Shown here: positions 17,126 to 25,512 of the stretch, one piece after another
How positions within the stretch are numbered: position 1 is the first letter of the stretch
Layout of the letters: every line of letters begins with the position of its first letter
Made by a program: the position numbers and the translations under genes
The notes under the pieces: model-generated
Seen by the model: only the letters and a program-made list of their open reading frames with translations
The model's database searches: none
What the model was told of the DNA's origin: nothing
Source of the DNA: Algoriphagus aestuarii
GTDB taxonomy: Bacteria; Bacteroidota; Bacteroidia; Cytophagales; Cyclobacteriaceae
DNA: 64,000 nt
Direction of reading: 5' to 3'
Assembly: GCA_017051695.1 (NCBI GenBank)
Contig: JAFIDK010000004.1
Location: 124,001-188,000 of the forward strand

Positions 17126-17914
17126 CTAGAAGTTTTGGGGACCTACATTTTGATACAGTTTCGCCATGTTGTGTGCGTGCTCATCATAAGCCGCTTCAAA
17201 TAGCTCTGCCGCGCGTTTGTCACCGATAATCTTACCACTACTTAAGACCTTTGGGATTTTGCCGTTTTGCTGGAGTAGATTTGCTACTTCAGCTTTCACC
17301 GTATTGATCAGCATCACCCCGCCAAGCGTAGACCCTGGCGCAACTGGCGTATCCATGCCATCCACATAGATCATCGCGTCTCCAAGAGGTGCACCGGTAT
17401 CCAGCACATAATCTGCAAAATTTGTCAATTTCTTCCCGTCGGCTCTTTTGGATGTGCTTCCTTCTAGATGCTTGCTACTCACCAAAGCCACGACTTTTAC
17501 CTTTCGCTTTTGCAGTTCCTCGGCCATTTCTATAGGTACCACATTGCAACCGCTAGATGAAATAATCAAAGCTGTATCCTCTGGGCTGATATCAAAATTT
17601 CGAAGAATCCTTGGTGCAAAACCCGGCACATTCTCCAGAAACATCGCCTGCCGCTGACCATTGCTCCCGATCACGAGATTGTGAAAAGATAGAGATAGCT
17701 CCACGATTGGATTGAATCCTGGAAATGAACCATATCTCGGCCACATTTCCTCTACCATGATTCTACTATGGCCCGATCCAAACAAATGGACCATTCTTCC
17801 TTTCAGGATCGAATCAGCAAAAAGCTTTGCAACTTCCTGAATAACCGGCTCCTGTGCTTGGACTTGCTCGATTATATCCCTTCCTTTTTGTAAATATTCT
17901 CTGGTATAACTCAT
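17126..17914 (-). CDS. SIS-domain sugar-phosphate binding protein (UPF0309-like)
   Basis: A 262-residue protein with one SIS domain. MVHLFGSGHSRIMVEEMWPR is followed by DTALIISSSGCNVVPIEMAE (both given as short motifs), the serine-rich phosphosugar-binding loop, then KVVALVSSK and GDAMIYVDG. The HSRIMVEEMWPRYGS segment marks the UPF0309 group of proposed sugar-phosphate isomerases. Its start codon overlaps the ROK kinase stop in ATGA, so the two are translationally coupled. The natural reading is that the kinase product is the substrate of this isomerase, aldose-ketose or amino-sugar type. That is an inference from coupling, not from sequence. Confidence 0.87.
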   Translation of the reverse strand: MSYTREYLQKGRDIIEQVQAQEPVIQEVAKLFADSILKGRMVHLFGSGHSRIMVEEMWPRYGSFPGFNPIVELSLSFHNLVIGSNGQRQAMFLENVPGFAPRILRNFDISPEDTALIISSSGCNVVPIEMAEELQKRKVKVVALVSSKHLEGSTSKRADGKKLTNFADYVLDTGAPLGDAMIYVDGMDTPVAPGSTLGGVMLINTVKAEVANLLQQNGKIPKVLSSGKIIGDKRAAELFEAAYDEHAHNMAKLYQNVGPQNF

Positions 17915-18828
17915 TTCTGATTTGTTTTAAATTTTGATTTGGCATAAAAAGCTGCGCCCATTGCTCCTGCATATCCTTGAAAGTGGGCGGCTTTGATTTC
18001 TGGCAAACTACCGTCCGGCGACCAGCTATAAAGTGGAAGAAATTCCTGTAAAGGTTTCATCAATAAATCACCCGCCCCTGCCGCAATGCCTCCTCCAAGA
18101 ACGATAAGCTCCGGAGCAAAAGCATTGGTTAATGAAGCTAAGGCAGTTGCTAGTTTCTGTACCGAAGAAAGCCACCAATAAGTAGCCAGTGTCTCTCCAC
18201 GATGATATGCTGCAACCAAGTCTTTCACCGAGTCAAACTGCCCATGCGTTCTCTCCTTGACCGAGAAATTCCCAAAAGCATATTCCAAACTACCCACCAT
18301 ATTGGTCATGGTAGGATTCCCCATGTGATCTACCGTCGTATGTCCAAAGTGTCCAGCACGCTGCATGGCTCCCTGATACAATTCCCCATTGATAATCACA
18401 CCTCCACCTACTCCGGTTCCCAAGGTGAGTAGGAGCATATTTTTGATGTTTTGAGATTGGAAATAGCCGTAGTACTCGGCAAGGCAAGCTGCATGGGCAT
18501 CGTTAAGAACCGTAACCTCCCTGTCCAATTCCTTGGACCAATCAAAGTTTTCAATGCCTTTCAGTCGCTCAGGCATATAGAGGATTTTCGTGTTTCCCCC
18601 ATCTGCCAATCCAGGAGCTGAAATCCCACAGCGTAGTTTTGAAGGATCTCCTTTTACTAATTCCTCTGTTTTTGATTGAATAAGTCCAAAGATTTTCAAC
18701 TTCCATATTTCAGGATTTAGGGCAGAATCCTCGGTCTCTAGTTTACTTTGTTCAATAACTTCTCCTTGTGCGTCCAAGACTACCGCCTTGATTTGTGTTC
18801 CGCCTATATCTATGCCTAAGTAATACAT
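17911..18828 (-). CDS. ROK family sugar kinase lacking the zinc-binding cysteines
   Basis: A 305-residue ROK protein without a DNA-binding domain, so a kinase rather than a repressor. The start at 18828 is chosen because MYYLGIDIGGT begins the ATPase fold and follows the SDR stop by 16 bases. A longer frame to 18882 would overlap that gene and add a Lys/Gly-rich tail. It has the phosphate-1 loop DIGGT, a catalytic Asp in VLNDAHAA (about residue 110), LGTGVGGGVI and the sugar-contacting AGHFGH. The usual ROK zinc motif CxCGxxGCxE is replaced by TMTNMVGSLE, so all three cysteines are missing. It probably phosphorylates a hexose or an N-acylhexosamine produced by the locus. The product is likely passed to the overlapping SIS gene. 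Confidence 0.88.
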   Translation of the reverse strand: MYYLGIDIGGTQIKAVVLDAQGEVIEQSKLETEDSALNPEIWKLKIFGLIQSKTEELVKGDPSKLRCGISAPGLADGGNTKILYMPERLKGIENFDWSKELDREVTVLNDAHAACLAEYYGYFQSQNIKNMLLLTLGTGVGGGVIINGELYQGAMQRAGHFGHTTVDHMGNPTMTNMVGSLEYAFGNFSVKERTHGQFDSVKDLVAAYHRGETLATYWWLSSVQKLATALASLTNAFAPELIVLGGGIAAGAGDLLMKPLQEFLPLYSWSPDGSLPEIKAAHFQGYAGAMGAAFYAKSKFKTNQK

Positions 18829-18844
18829 TTCTTTTCCCTTACCT

Positions 18845-19630
18845 TTATTCATATTGCCCTTCAGAGATTGCCCAACCCCCATCTACTGCCAGGACCTGAC
18901 CTGTAATAAAGTTGGAATCAGGAGCCAAAAACATCAGCACCGCATTCGTGATGTCTTCAGGTTTGCCGGGTCTTCCCCCATCCAGGGGTTGCTTGGATTT
19001 GAGAAAATGCTGGATTTTATCATCCTCCATGGCTCTCTGGGCCATTGGTGTTTCAAACAAGCTTGGCGCGATCAGATTCACACAGATGTTATAAGAGGCA
19101 TAATAGGCTGCAATGGATTTGGTAAATCCAATTGCAGCAGACTTTGCCGCAGCATAAGCATGGGTTACAAAATATTTGGGTGAAGGGGAATAGCCCAATA
19201 CAGATCCCATATTTAGGATCACACCTTCCTTTTTATGGGAAAGGAAATATTCGATCATCGCCTTGTTGGAAAGCATCAGCGAGGTAAGATTCAGGTCAAG
19301 CGTCTTATTCCAACCCTCCAAAGTCAATTCATGTAGCGGTCCATCGCCAAATTTCCTTCCACTGCCACCCGCAACATGAAAAAGCCCGGTGATCGTACCA
19401 AAACTCGAATGTGCCATCGCGATGGCTTTTTGGATGGTTTCAGGCTCAGATGCATCTCCAGCCAAGGCCAAAGCATCAGAACCCAAAGATTGTAGTGCTT
19501 CTTGACAGCTTTGCTCTGTTCTACCCACGACCAGAACTTTGGCGCCTTGAGCCTTGAGCGCTAAAGCGGATGAAAGTCCCATTCCTCCCGTTCCACCCAT
19601 AATAATGTATGCCGTATTTTGAAAATTCAT
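18845..19630 (-). CDS. Short-chain dehydrogenase/reductase
   Basis: A 261-residue classical SDR. The cofactor motif is GGTGGMG with a following VVGRTEQ, which suggests either cofactor. Further motifs are GDAS, LFHVAGGSGRKFGDGP (the NAG equivalent is VAGG), NLTSLMLSNKA, catalytic Ser in LNMGSVLGYSPSP, and the YAAAKS Tyr-Lys pair. The C-terminal GRPGKPEDITNAVLMFLA and ITGQVLAVDGGW are textbook. It probably oxidises or reduces a sugar or polyol hydroxyl within the sugar pathway. It starts four bases after the GntR regulator stop and is followed closely by the kinase, so it is in the middle of the operon. The substrate cannot be read from the sequence. Confidence 0.9.
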   Translation of the reverse strand: MNFQNTAYIIMGGTGGMGLSSALALKAQGAKVLVVGRTEQSCQEALQSLGSDALALAGDASEPETIQKAIAMAHSSFGTITGLFHVAGGSGRKFGDGPLHELTLEGWNKTLDLNLTSLMLSNKAMIEYFLSHKKEGVILNMGSVLGYSPSPKYFVTHAYAAAKSAAIGFTKSIAAYYASYNICVNLIAPSLFETPMAQRAMEDDKIQHFLKSKQPLDGGRPGKPEDITNAVLMFLAPDSNFITGQVLAVDGGWAISEGQYE

Positions 19631-19634
19631 ATCC

Positions 19635-20351
19635 TTAAGCTTCTATGGTGAAATCGTCCGTATTGCAATAGGCAAAAGAGTAGACAAAGAATCCCTCCCG
19701 GTTCGTGGTCAGTTTCCGGATGATTTCTAGCACCGGTGCTCCTATGTTTAACTGAAGTGAATCAGCTAATTCCGCATTCGCGGGTATTGCCCGAAACTTC
19801 TGTACCACCCCAGTCATCTCAATATCGTGGTTGACGATCAACGTATCGAAAAGCGACTTGTTGATAAATTCCTCTTTACAAAAATTAGCCAAATCCATAT
19901 TGGACAAATAAGTCTTTTCCATCATAATAGGCTTTTCGCCAGACATCCGAATCCTTTTGAGATAAATACATTTTGCAGCGATTTCAGCTTCACTCAGTGG
20001 CCAATAAAAATCATCTTCCCAATCCAAAAGAACAGGCTTCTGGAGGAACACAGTGTCGATCTTGCTCTCCCTTGATTTCATGATTTCGGTAAAGCCTTTG
20101 ATGGAAAGCAACTCAATACTTTTCCGCTTCAGTTTGACGATACTGCCCTTTCCTTTCTGCCGCTCGATCAAGCCCTCCGACTCAAGATTGCTCAAGGCAT
20201 TCCTTACCGTCATCCTTGCAATTCCATATTTGGAACACAATTCATTTTCCGATGGCAATAGATCACCCACCTTATATTTACCCTCGATAATGGAGCGCCT
20301 GAGGTCTTTTTGTACCGTCAGATATCTGGCTGTTTCTTTCAGTTTTTTCAT
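19635..20351 (-). CDS. GntR-family transcriptional regulator, HutC subfamily (UTRA effector domain)
   Basis: A 238-residue regulator. The N-terminal winged helix (residues 12-75) has DLRRSIIEGKYKVGDLLPSE and YGIARMTVRNALSNLESEGL followed by QKGKGSIV, all canonical GntR. The remainder, from about 85 to 238, is a UTRA domain with IYLKRIRMSGEKPIMMEKTYL, LANFCKEEF and the closing VLEIIRKLTTNREGFFVYSF pattern (shown in parts). UTRA regulators bind sugar phosphates or related small molecules and usually repress. It is embedded within the operon it probably controls, 47 bases after the GMC gene and 4 before the SDR. A 20-bp HutC-type palindrome at 24340-24359 in front of the operon is its likely operator, and the kinase product is a plausible inducer. 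Confidence 0.92.
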   Translation of the reverse strand: MKKLKETARYLTVQKDLRRSIIEGKYKVGDLLPSENELCSKYGIARMTVRNALSNLESEGLIERQKGKGSIVKLKRKSIELLSIKGFTEIMKSRESKIDTVFLQKPVLLDWEDDFYWPLSEAEIAAKCIYLKRIRMSGEKPIMMEKTYLSNMDLANFCKEEFINKSLFDTLIVNHDIEMTGVVQKFRAIPANAELADSLQLNIGAPVLEIIRKLTTNREGFFVYSFAYCNTDDFTIEA

Positions 20352-20398
20352 ATCAAGAAGGTAGAGCTATTCGCATTTTTGTGGTGTTCATTTTCTAT

Positions 20399-22120
20399 TT
20401 AGAGATTTTGACGTTTGAGTTCTGCCACCGCAAAATCTGCCGCTCTAGCCGTCAACGCCATGTAGGTAAGGGAAGGATTTTGACAGGCACTCGAAGTCAT
20501 ACAGGCTCCATCCGTGACAAATACATTTTCTGCTCCCCAGACTTGATTGTTGCCGTTCAACACGGAGGTTTTAGGGTCTCTACCCATCCTAGCTGTTCCC
20601 ATTTCATGGATATTAAAACCAAAAGTTCGGTTTTGGATCTCACCTTTTACATTTTTAAAATTGGCTTTTTCCAGCATCTCCACTCCACTGGCGACAATAT
20701 CCTCGGTCATAGTGTTTTCATTTTGCTTGTATTCCGCATCAATCACCAACAAAGGCATGCCCCAGTCATCGACCTGATCTTTACTTAGCGCAACATGATT
20801 TTCGTGGTAAGGCAGGCATTCACCCATACCAAACATGGTCATACTCCAGGGTCCCCATTGGGTAAGCCTATCTTTCAGCTGTGCGCCCAACTCATCTCCT
20901 TGGCCAGCAACGCCTCTCCCACGTCCCCCAATTGCCGCATAAGAATAGCCTCGAAGAAAAGAGGATTGCTTATCTGATCCGAAATTCCTAAACCTTGGCA
21001 TATAGGTTCCAGTGGGCCTTCTTCCATAAAAAACCTTGTCTTCAAAACCCTCCAATTCGGCCGTGATCCGACCATTATAATTGTGGTCCATCAAATTGTG
21101 ACCAAGTTCTCCGCTGTCATTCCCCATACCATTGGGAAAACGATCAGAGATAGAATTCATCAGAATCAAGGTAGAATTTAGCGTAGATCCATTCACAAAA
21201 ATAATTTTGGCATAGAATTCCATTTCTTCCTTGGTATTGGTATCAATCACCCGTACGCCTGTGGCTTTCCCTTTTTCCTTGTCGTAAAGGATAGAATGTA
21301 CAACAGAAAAAGGTCGAAGAGTCAAATTGCCTGTTTTCTCTGCTGCAGGCAATGTGGCAGAATTGCTGCTGAAATACCCACTAAAAGGGCATCCTCTGTA
21401 GCAAAGATCTCGATATTGACAGGGTCCTCGCCCTTGAAGTGGTTTGGTAAGATTCGCCGTTCTAGAAATGACCAAGTGCCTGTCATCATAATTTTTCTGA
21501 AGGGACTTTTTGAAATAATCCTCCGCACAATTCATCTCCATAGGAGGCTGAAACTCTCCGTCAGGGATCTGTGGTAGACCATCCCTATTGCCGGAGATTC
21601 CTGCAAAACGCTCCACATAGCTATACCATGGATCGATATCCTGGTAGCGAATTGGCCAGTCCACGGCAATCCCTTCTTTGGCATTGGCTTCAAAATCATG
21701 CTTTCCCCATCGCTGAGTCCATCGTCCCCAAGTCAAAGACTTGCCGCCTACTTGATAGCCTCTGATCCAATCAAAGGGTTTGGTCTGTATGTATGGGTGT
21801 TCTTTATCTTTTACAAAAAAATGTGCCGTGGATTCCTGAAAGGCATAGCATTTACTGACTATTGGGTTTTCTTCTCGAAGCTGCTGAGTCAGTTGGTTTC
21901 TATGCTCCAACTGCCAAGGAGGTGTGGTTGCGGTAGGATAATCCTTGATATGGACTACGTTTCTCCCTCTCTCCAGCACCAAAGTTTTCAAGCCTTTCTC
22001 ACACAGTTCTTTAGCAGCCCATCCACCACTGATCCCAGAGCCTATGACGATTGCATCAAAGGTATTTTGAGCTTTGGCTTGGGTATTTAAGTTGATATTT
22101 TTATTCAAGGGTGCTGGCAT
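20399..22120 (-). CDS. GMC-family FAD-dependent oxidoreductase (probable glycoside/sugar dehydrogenase)
   Basis: A 573-residue GMC oxidoreductase with no signal peptide. The FAD motif FDAIVIGSGISGGWAAKELC starts near residue 23 and is followed by TLVLERG. Central motifs are GGKSLTWGRWTQRW, CQYRDLCYRGCPFSGYFSSN (a Cys-rich segment typical of the gluconate-dehydrogenase-like branch), NGSTLNSTLILMNS, and the C-terminal IHEMGTARMG and QNPSLTYMALTARAAD, with the catalytic His and Asn region. Relatives of this branch oxidise sugars at C2 or C3, including glucoside-3-dehydrogenases. Those usually pair with a small subunit carrying a Tat signal, and no such gene is seen here. It lies between a Gfo/Idh/MocA gene (27-base gap) and the GntR gene (47 bases). 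Confidence 0.92.
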   Translation of the reverse strand: MPAPLNKNINLNTQAKAQNTFDAIVIGSGISGGWAAKELCEKGLKTLVLERGRNVVHIKDYPTATTPPWQLEHRNQLTQQLREENPIVSKCYAFQESTAHFFVKDKEHPYIQTKPFDWIRGYQVGGKSLTWGRWTQRWGKHDFEANAKEGIAVDWPIRYQDIDPWYSYVERFAGISGNRDGLPQIPDGEFQPPMEMNCAEDYFKKSLQKNYDDRHLVISRTANLTKPLQGRGPCQYRDLCYRGCPFSGYFSSNSATLPAAEKTGNLTLRPFSVVHSILYDKEKGKATGVRVIDTNTKEEMEFYAKIIFVNGSTLNSTLILMNSISDRFPNGMGNDSGELGHNLMDHNYNGRITAELEGFEDKVFYGRRPTGTYMPRFRNFGSDKQSSFLRGYSYAAIGGRGRGVAGQGDELGAQLKDRLTQWGPWSMTMFGMGECLPYHENHVALSKDQVDDWGMPLLVIDAEYKQNENTMTEDIVASGVEMLEKANFKNVKGEIQNRTFGFNIHEMGTARMGRDPKTSVLNGNNQVWGAENVFVTDGACMTSSACQNPSLTYMALTARAADFAVAELKRQNL

Positions 22121-22147
22121 TTTGGTTCTAAGATTTATCAGTAATGG

Positions 22148-23341
22148 TTAGGAGTACTTTACTTTCTGAGACATTTCACCTGTTTTCTTGTTTCTTAAGA
22201 TCAACTTCAAATCTCCATTGGGAAGCTTTTCTTCTTTGATCAAAAAATGGTCGGCATCGTAAGAGACATTGCCTTTTTCATAGCTAACCCCTTCATCCCC
22301 TCTCCAATCTTCCAAAATCACGGGTTCCCAAAGTTTGGTCTTTGCTGACTTATAGGCTGCATCCAAAATTGCATTGACCACATAGCCATCATAGAAAGTT
22401 TCCTGCGGCTGACGGTTTTCCTCTATTGCCGAAAACATGTCCGTGAACATATTTGGATATCCCAATTCATGTGCTTCGTCGCCTACCGGAAATAGCCAGC
22501 CTTTGTTCACCTCAGCCTTTTCAGCCACATAGCCTTCTCCAGCTCCTGTAGTAAAAGTCTCAAATCCGGTTCTCAGGAAATTATTGATCCAAATCGTTCC
22601 TTCTGAACCCATCACCTCATCCCGTAAGTCCATGCCTCCCCGAAAACACCAGCTCACCTCGAATTGGCTAATTGCCCCGTTGGCGTATTTGATCAATCCG
22701 ATGCCATGATCTTCCGCATCTATCGGGTGAACTTGCGTATCAGCCCAGCACATCACTTCGATCGGTTTTACATTCTTTCCGATGTAATTTCTTCCGATCT
22801 CAATGCAATGGCAGGCTAAATCAATCATTGCACCACCTCCGGATTTCTCCTTGTCCCAAAACCAATCACTATGCGGGCCGGGATGAGTTTCCCTTGACTT
22901 GGTCCACAAAACTCTTCCAATTGCCCCTGATTTTACACTTTCGAGGGATTTCAGAAACTTGGGTGTGTAGCACAGATCTTCTAAGTAGCCTCCAAAGATT
23001 CCTGAGTCTTCTACCAATTGGAGCATTCTTTTTGCCTCGGCGGCAGTTCGCCCGAGTGGCTTCGTACAGAGTACATGTTTCTTGGCTGCAACACAAGCAG
23101 CTACAGCTTCCTCATGCAGATGGTTTGGCAGAGAAATCATCACCACGTCGATATCCGGATGGGAAATAGCTTCCTGCATATTGTCGGTAAAATGCTCCAA
23201 TCCAAAATCTGAGGCAAAGCGTGCAGCATTTTCCTTGTCTCTGGAATACACCATCGTAACTCGGTCAATTCTTCGCTGAGCATGTAAAGAAGTGGCATAA
23301 AAACGGGCGATAAATCCCGATCCTAACATTGCGATATTCAT
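22148..23341 (-). CDS. Gfo/Idh/MocA family oxidoreductase (cytoplasmic)
   Basis: A 397-residue member without a signal peptide, beginning directly with the Rossmann motif MNIAMLGSGFIARFYATSLH. Key elements are VTMVYSRDKENAARFASDFG, HPDIDVVMISLPNHLHEEA and AAKKHVLCTKPLGRT, where the conserved EKP is TKP. The catalytic-domain segment is GGAMIDLACHCIEIGRNYIG. It is the cytosolic partner of the exported paralogue at 13310-14698 and probably uses NAD(P) on a sugar, inositol or keto-sugar. It is the second gene of the operon, 24 bases after the TIM-barrel gene, and the spacing to GMC is 27 bases. Substrate not determinable. Confidence 0.9.
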   Translation of the reverse strand: MNIAMLGSGFIARFYATSLHAQRRIDRVTMVYSRDKENAARFASDFGLEHFTDNMQEAISHPDIDVVMISLPNHLHEEAVAACVAAKKHVLCTKPLGRTAAEAKRMLQLVEDSGIFGGYLEDLCYTPKFLKSLESVKSGAIGRVLWTKSRETHPGPHSDWFWDKEKSGGGAMIDLACHCIEIGRNYIGKNVKPIEVMCWADTQVHPIDAEDHGIGLIKYANGAISQFEVSWCFRGGMDLRDEVMGSEGTIWINNFLRTGFETFTTGAGEGYVAEKAEVNKGWLFPVGDEAHELGYPNMFTDMFSAIEENRQPQETFYDGYVVNAILDAAYKSAKTKLWEPVILEDWRGDEGVSYEKGNVSYDADHFLIKEEKLPNGDLKLILRNKKTGEMSQKVKYS

Positions 23342-23365
23342 GGTTTTTTGGGTTTAATGTTGGCC

Positions 23366-24280
23366 TTACCAGCCAAATGTTTCTCGTATAAATTCTCTAC
23401 TCATTTTCCAATCTTCCTTCAGCGGATTGACGGGAGTAAAATCACCTGGGAATGCTAGCTCTATGGCCACCTGTCCATTGAATCCCTGCGTCTCCAATGC
23501 TTTGGCGATGCGATTAAAATCTGTATCGCCTTGACCAAGGTACTCGGTCCATTCCCCATTGTCGTATTGATCCCGGATGTGGAGATAGACGATCTGCTTG
23601 CCATAAGTAGTAATAAACTCTACAGGATCGACTCCAGCCCGAATCAGCCAGTTCAAGTCGGGACCCAACTTGATTTCGGGAATTCTTGCCAGGGTTCCTT
23701 TCAGATCATGTAAGTCATTTTTAACCTCATAAGTATGATTATGGAGATTGGGCTCGATGCCGTGGTCTGCGCAGATTTTCATCAGCTCTTTTAGAATTTT
23801 AGCCTGCGCATCCAACTCCGCTTCCGTCTTCAGATGACCTGCCTCACCTACTGAAACGCCAAAAGTCTTACCTCCCACTTTGGCAAGTCGGGGAATAACA
23901 ATCGCCAGGTCATCCGCGATTTTCTGATATTGACCTGCATCCCACATAGCTAATCCAACTCCGTAAGATGAACCTGAAACTGCGATTTTATACTTCCTGG
24001 AATATTCCTTCAACCTTTTTACCGAATCCTCGTGCCTCAAAATGGACTCCATCAACTCCACCCCGTCCAAACCTGCGTAGCTCATGTCCGCAAAAACTTT
24101 TTCCAAATCTGGATAGGCATCCCAATTCGGTGGGAACTTACTGGCATACACCCATAGGTGACCGTTTACTGGGATTTTTTTGCTTTCCACCTTTGTAAAA
24201 CCGTGCATCATAGTTGGCATCAACAGCGCACCTGATGATAGAACGATCGTCTTTTGAAGGAATTTCCTCCTGTTATTCAT
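23366..24280 (-). CDS. Exported sugar phosphate isomerase/epimerase-like TIM-barrel protein
   Basis: A 305-residue AP_endonuc_2 (xylose-isomerase-like) barrel with an export leader (MNNRRKFLQKTIVLSSGALL). The start at 24280 is preferred because a candidate promoter (24325-24355) would lie inside any longer frame. ATG 24295 is the alternative. Metal/substrate motifs are SYAGLDGVELME, IEPNLHNHTYEV, LGPDLNWLIRAGVDP with the metal-type Asp, IVYLHIRDQYDNGEW and NGQVAIELAFPGDF. Relatives act as epimerases, isomerases or, in the 3-keto-glycoside pathway, as metal-dependent lyases of keto-glycosides. It is the first gene of the long minus operon, just downstream of the palindromic operator, and divergent from a second TIM-barrel gene. 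Confidence 0.88.
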   Translation of the reverse strand: MNNRRKFLQKTIVLSSGALLMPTMMHGFTKVESKKIPVNGHLWVYASKFPPNWDAYPDLEKVFADMSYAGLDGVELMESILRHEDSVKRLKEYSRKYKIAVSGSSYGVGLAMWDAGQYQKIADDLAIVIPRLAKVGGKTFGVSVGEAGHLKTEAELDAQAKILKELMKICADHGIEPNLHNHTYEVKNDLHDLKGTLARIPEIKLGPDLNWLIRAGVDPVEFITTYGKQIVYLHIRDQYDNGEWTEYLGQGDTDFNRIAKALETQGFNGQVAIELAFPGDFTPVNPLKEDWKMSREFIRETFGW

Positions 24281-24324
24281 TTGGTTTCTGGCCATACCTG
24301 GATGATTATATTTTATTCCTGCCA

Positions 24325-24355
24325 TCAATTTAGAAAATTCAACTTGTATAGACAA
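24325..24355 (-). promoter_or_regulatory. Candidate promoter of the 13.5-kb minus-strand sugar operon
   Basis: On the minus strand, TTG (24353-24355) and TAAATTGA (24325-24332, one base off TAnnTTTG plus a shift) are separated by 20 bases. The position gives a leader of roughly 25-40 bases before the first gene. The -33 box and much of the spacer are inside the palindrome at 24340-24359, as expected for repression. Confidence 0.5.
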
Positions 24356-24359
24356 GTTG
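24340..24359. promoter_or_regulatory. Putative GntR/HutC operator, CAACTTGTATAGACAAGTTG
   Basis: A perfect 8-bp inverted repeat with a 4-base ATAG centre. The core TTGTATAGACAA is very like known HutC-subfamily operators, which have the form TGGTATAGACCA or TTGTATATACAA. It overlaps the candidate promoter of the minus operon, and that operon encodes a HutC-type GntR regulator. No second copy was seen in the other intergenic gaps of the locus. Confidence 0.7.
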
Positions 24360-24502
24360 TGAAAAAATTTTTATATTTAGAAATGAACACAAGCCATAAA
24401 ACTATTTCCTGAAAGATGTAAATGATTTTGGTCATTTGACTCTGGAAATTTTTGGGCGTATGTACCGACTAAACAGACAATAACCCCTTAATTACCTTTT
24501 TC

Positions 24503-25402
24503 ATGAAACGAAGAAACTTCCTTGCCTCCCTACCTCTACTTGCGAGCATAGATTTTCAAAAATTGGGTATACAAAATGAATCAATATCCAGTAATGGCTA
24601 TAATTGGTTTACTTTCTACCGAAGAGATGGAAAGATCTGGGGCGAAAATTGGAACAGGGACATGAAACTCTATGCCCAATCCGGATTGAAATCTTTTGAG
24701 CCGGGAATAGAATCATTAGAGATGCTGGAAAAACTCATCCCGGCGATGAAAGAGAATCAAATAGCCTTGCCTTCTCTCTATGCAAATTCAGTTTTGCATG
24801 AAGAAAGCCAAGTCAAAAAGTCCATCCAATCCATCCTGGAAATAGCAGCAAAAGCCTCCGGGTACGGTTGTCAAATCATCGTCACCAACCCAAGCCCCAT
24901 CGACTGGAATAATCCTATCAATAAGTCAGATCCCGAATTGATCACCCAGGCAAAAGCTATGAACCAGCTGGGAAAGGAGCTCAAGGATATGGGAATGACT
25001 CTGGCCTATCACACCCATGACATGGAACTCAGGGCAGGTGCCAGAGAAATCCACCACACCTTGCAAAACACAGACCCAGAGTATGTATCGTTTTGTTTTG
25101 ACACGCATTGGGTCTATCGAGGATCGGACAATTCCCAACTACCTGTTTTTGACATCCTCAAAATGTATGGAGATAGAATCACAGAGCTTCATATACGACA
25201 ATCCCACAATGGGATCTGGGCTGAGAGTTTCAGTGCCAGTGGGGATATTGATTATCAAAAGTTCGCCTCTTTGATCAGCCAAAAGAAAATCAAACCACAC
25301 ATAGTCATAGAACAGTGTATTGAGGCAGAATCCCCTCATTCCATTGATGTGGTTTCAGCCCATCAAAAGAGTTTAGAAGAGGTAAGCAGCTTGTTTGCCT
25401 GA
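24503..25402 (+). CDS. Exported sugar phosphate isomerase/epimerase-like TIM-barrel protein
   Basis: A 299-residue AP_endonuc_2 barrel with a leader starting MKRRNFLASLPLLAS. Conserved barrel residues include GLKSFEPGIES near the start, YGCQIIVTNPSP, MTLAYHTHDMELR (metal-type His), VSFCFDTHWVYRG (metal-type Asp/His), DRITELHIRQS and PHIVIEQCIEA with its terminal Glu. This group is common beside Gfo/Idh/MocA, DUF1080 and PVC-type cytochrome genes in Bacteroidota and is thought to act on keto-sugars or to cleave keto-glycosides. It heads the plus-strand arm of the divergent locus and is followed by a further family member after 110 bases. No clear signal separates isomerase from lyase activity. 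Confidence 0.88.
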   Translation: MKRRNFLASLPLLASIDFQKLGIQNESISSNGYNWFTFYRRDGKIWGENWNRDMKLYAQSGLKSFEPGIESLEMLEKLIPAMKENQIALPSLYANSVLHEESQVKKSIQSILEIAAKASGYGCQIIVTNPSPIDWNNPINKSDPELITQAKAMNQLGKELKDMGMTLAYHTHDMELRAGAREIHHTLQNTDPEYVSFCFDTHWVYRGSDNSQLPVFDILKMYGDRITELHIRQSHNGIWAESFSASGDIDYQKFASLISQKKIKPHIVIEQCIEAESPHSIDVVSAHQKSLEEVSSLFA

Positions 25403-25512
25403 ATCGGATTATTCAATTCTTTTTCTAAAACACTTTAATGCTATTTGATCAAATCCCTACTTCAAAAATTCTATGAAAGCATTCACTTTTTATTCCCAAA
25501 ACCTTTGAGCCA

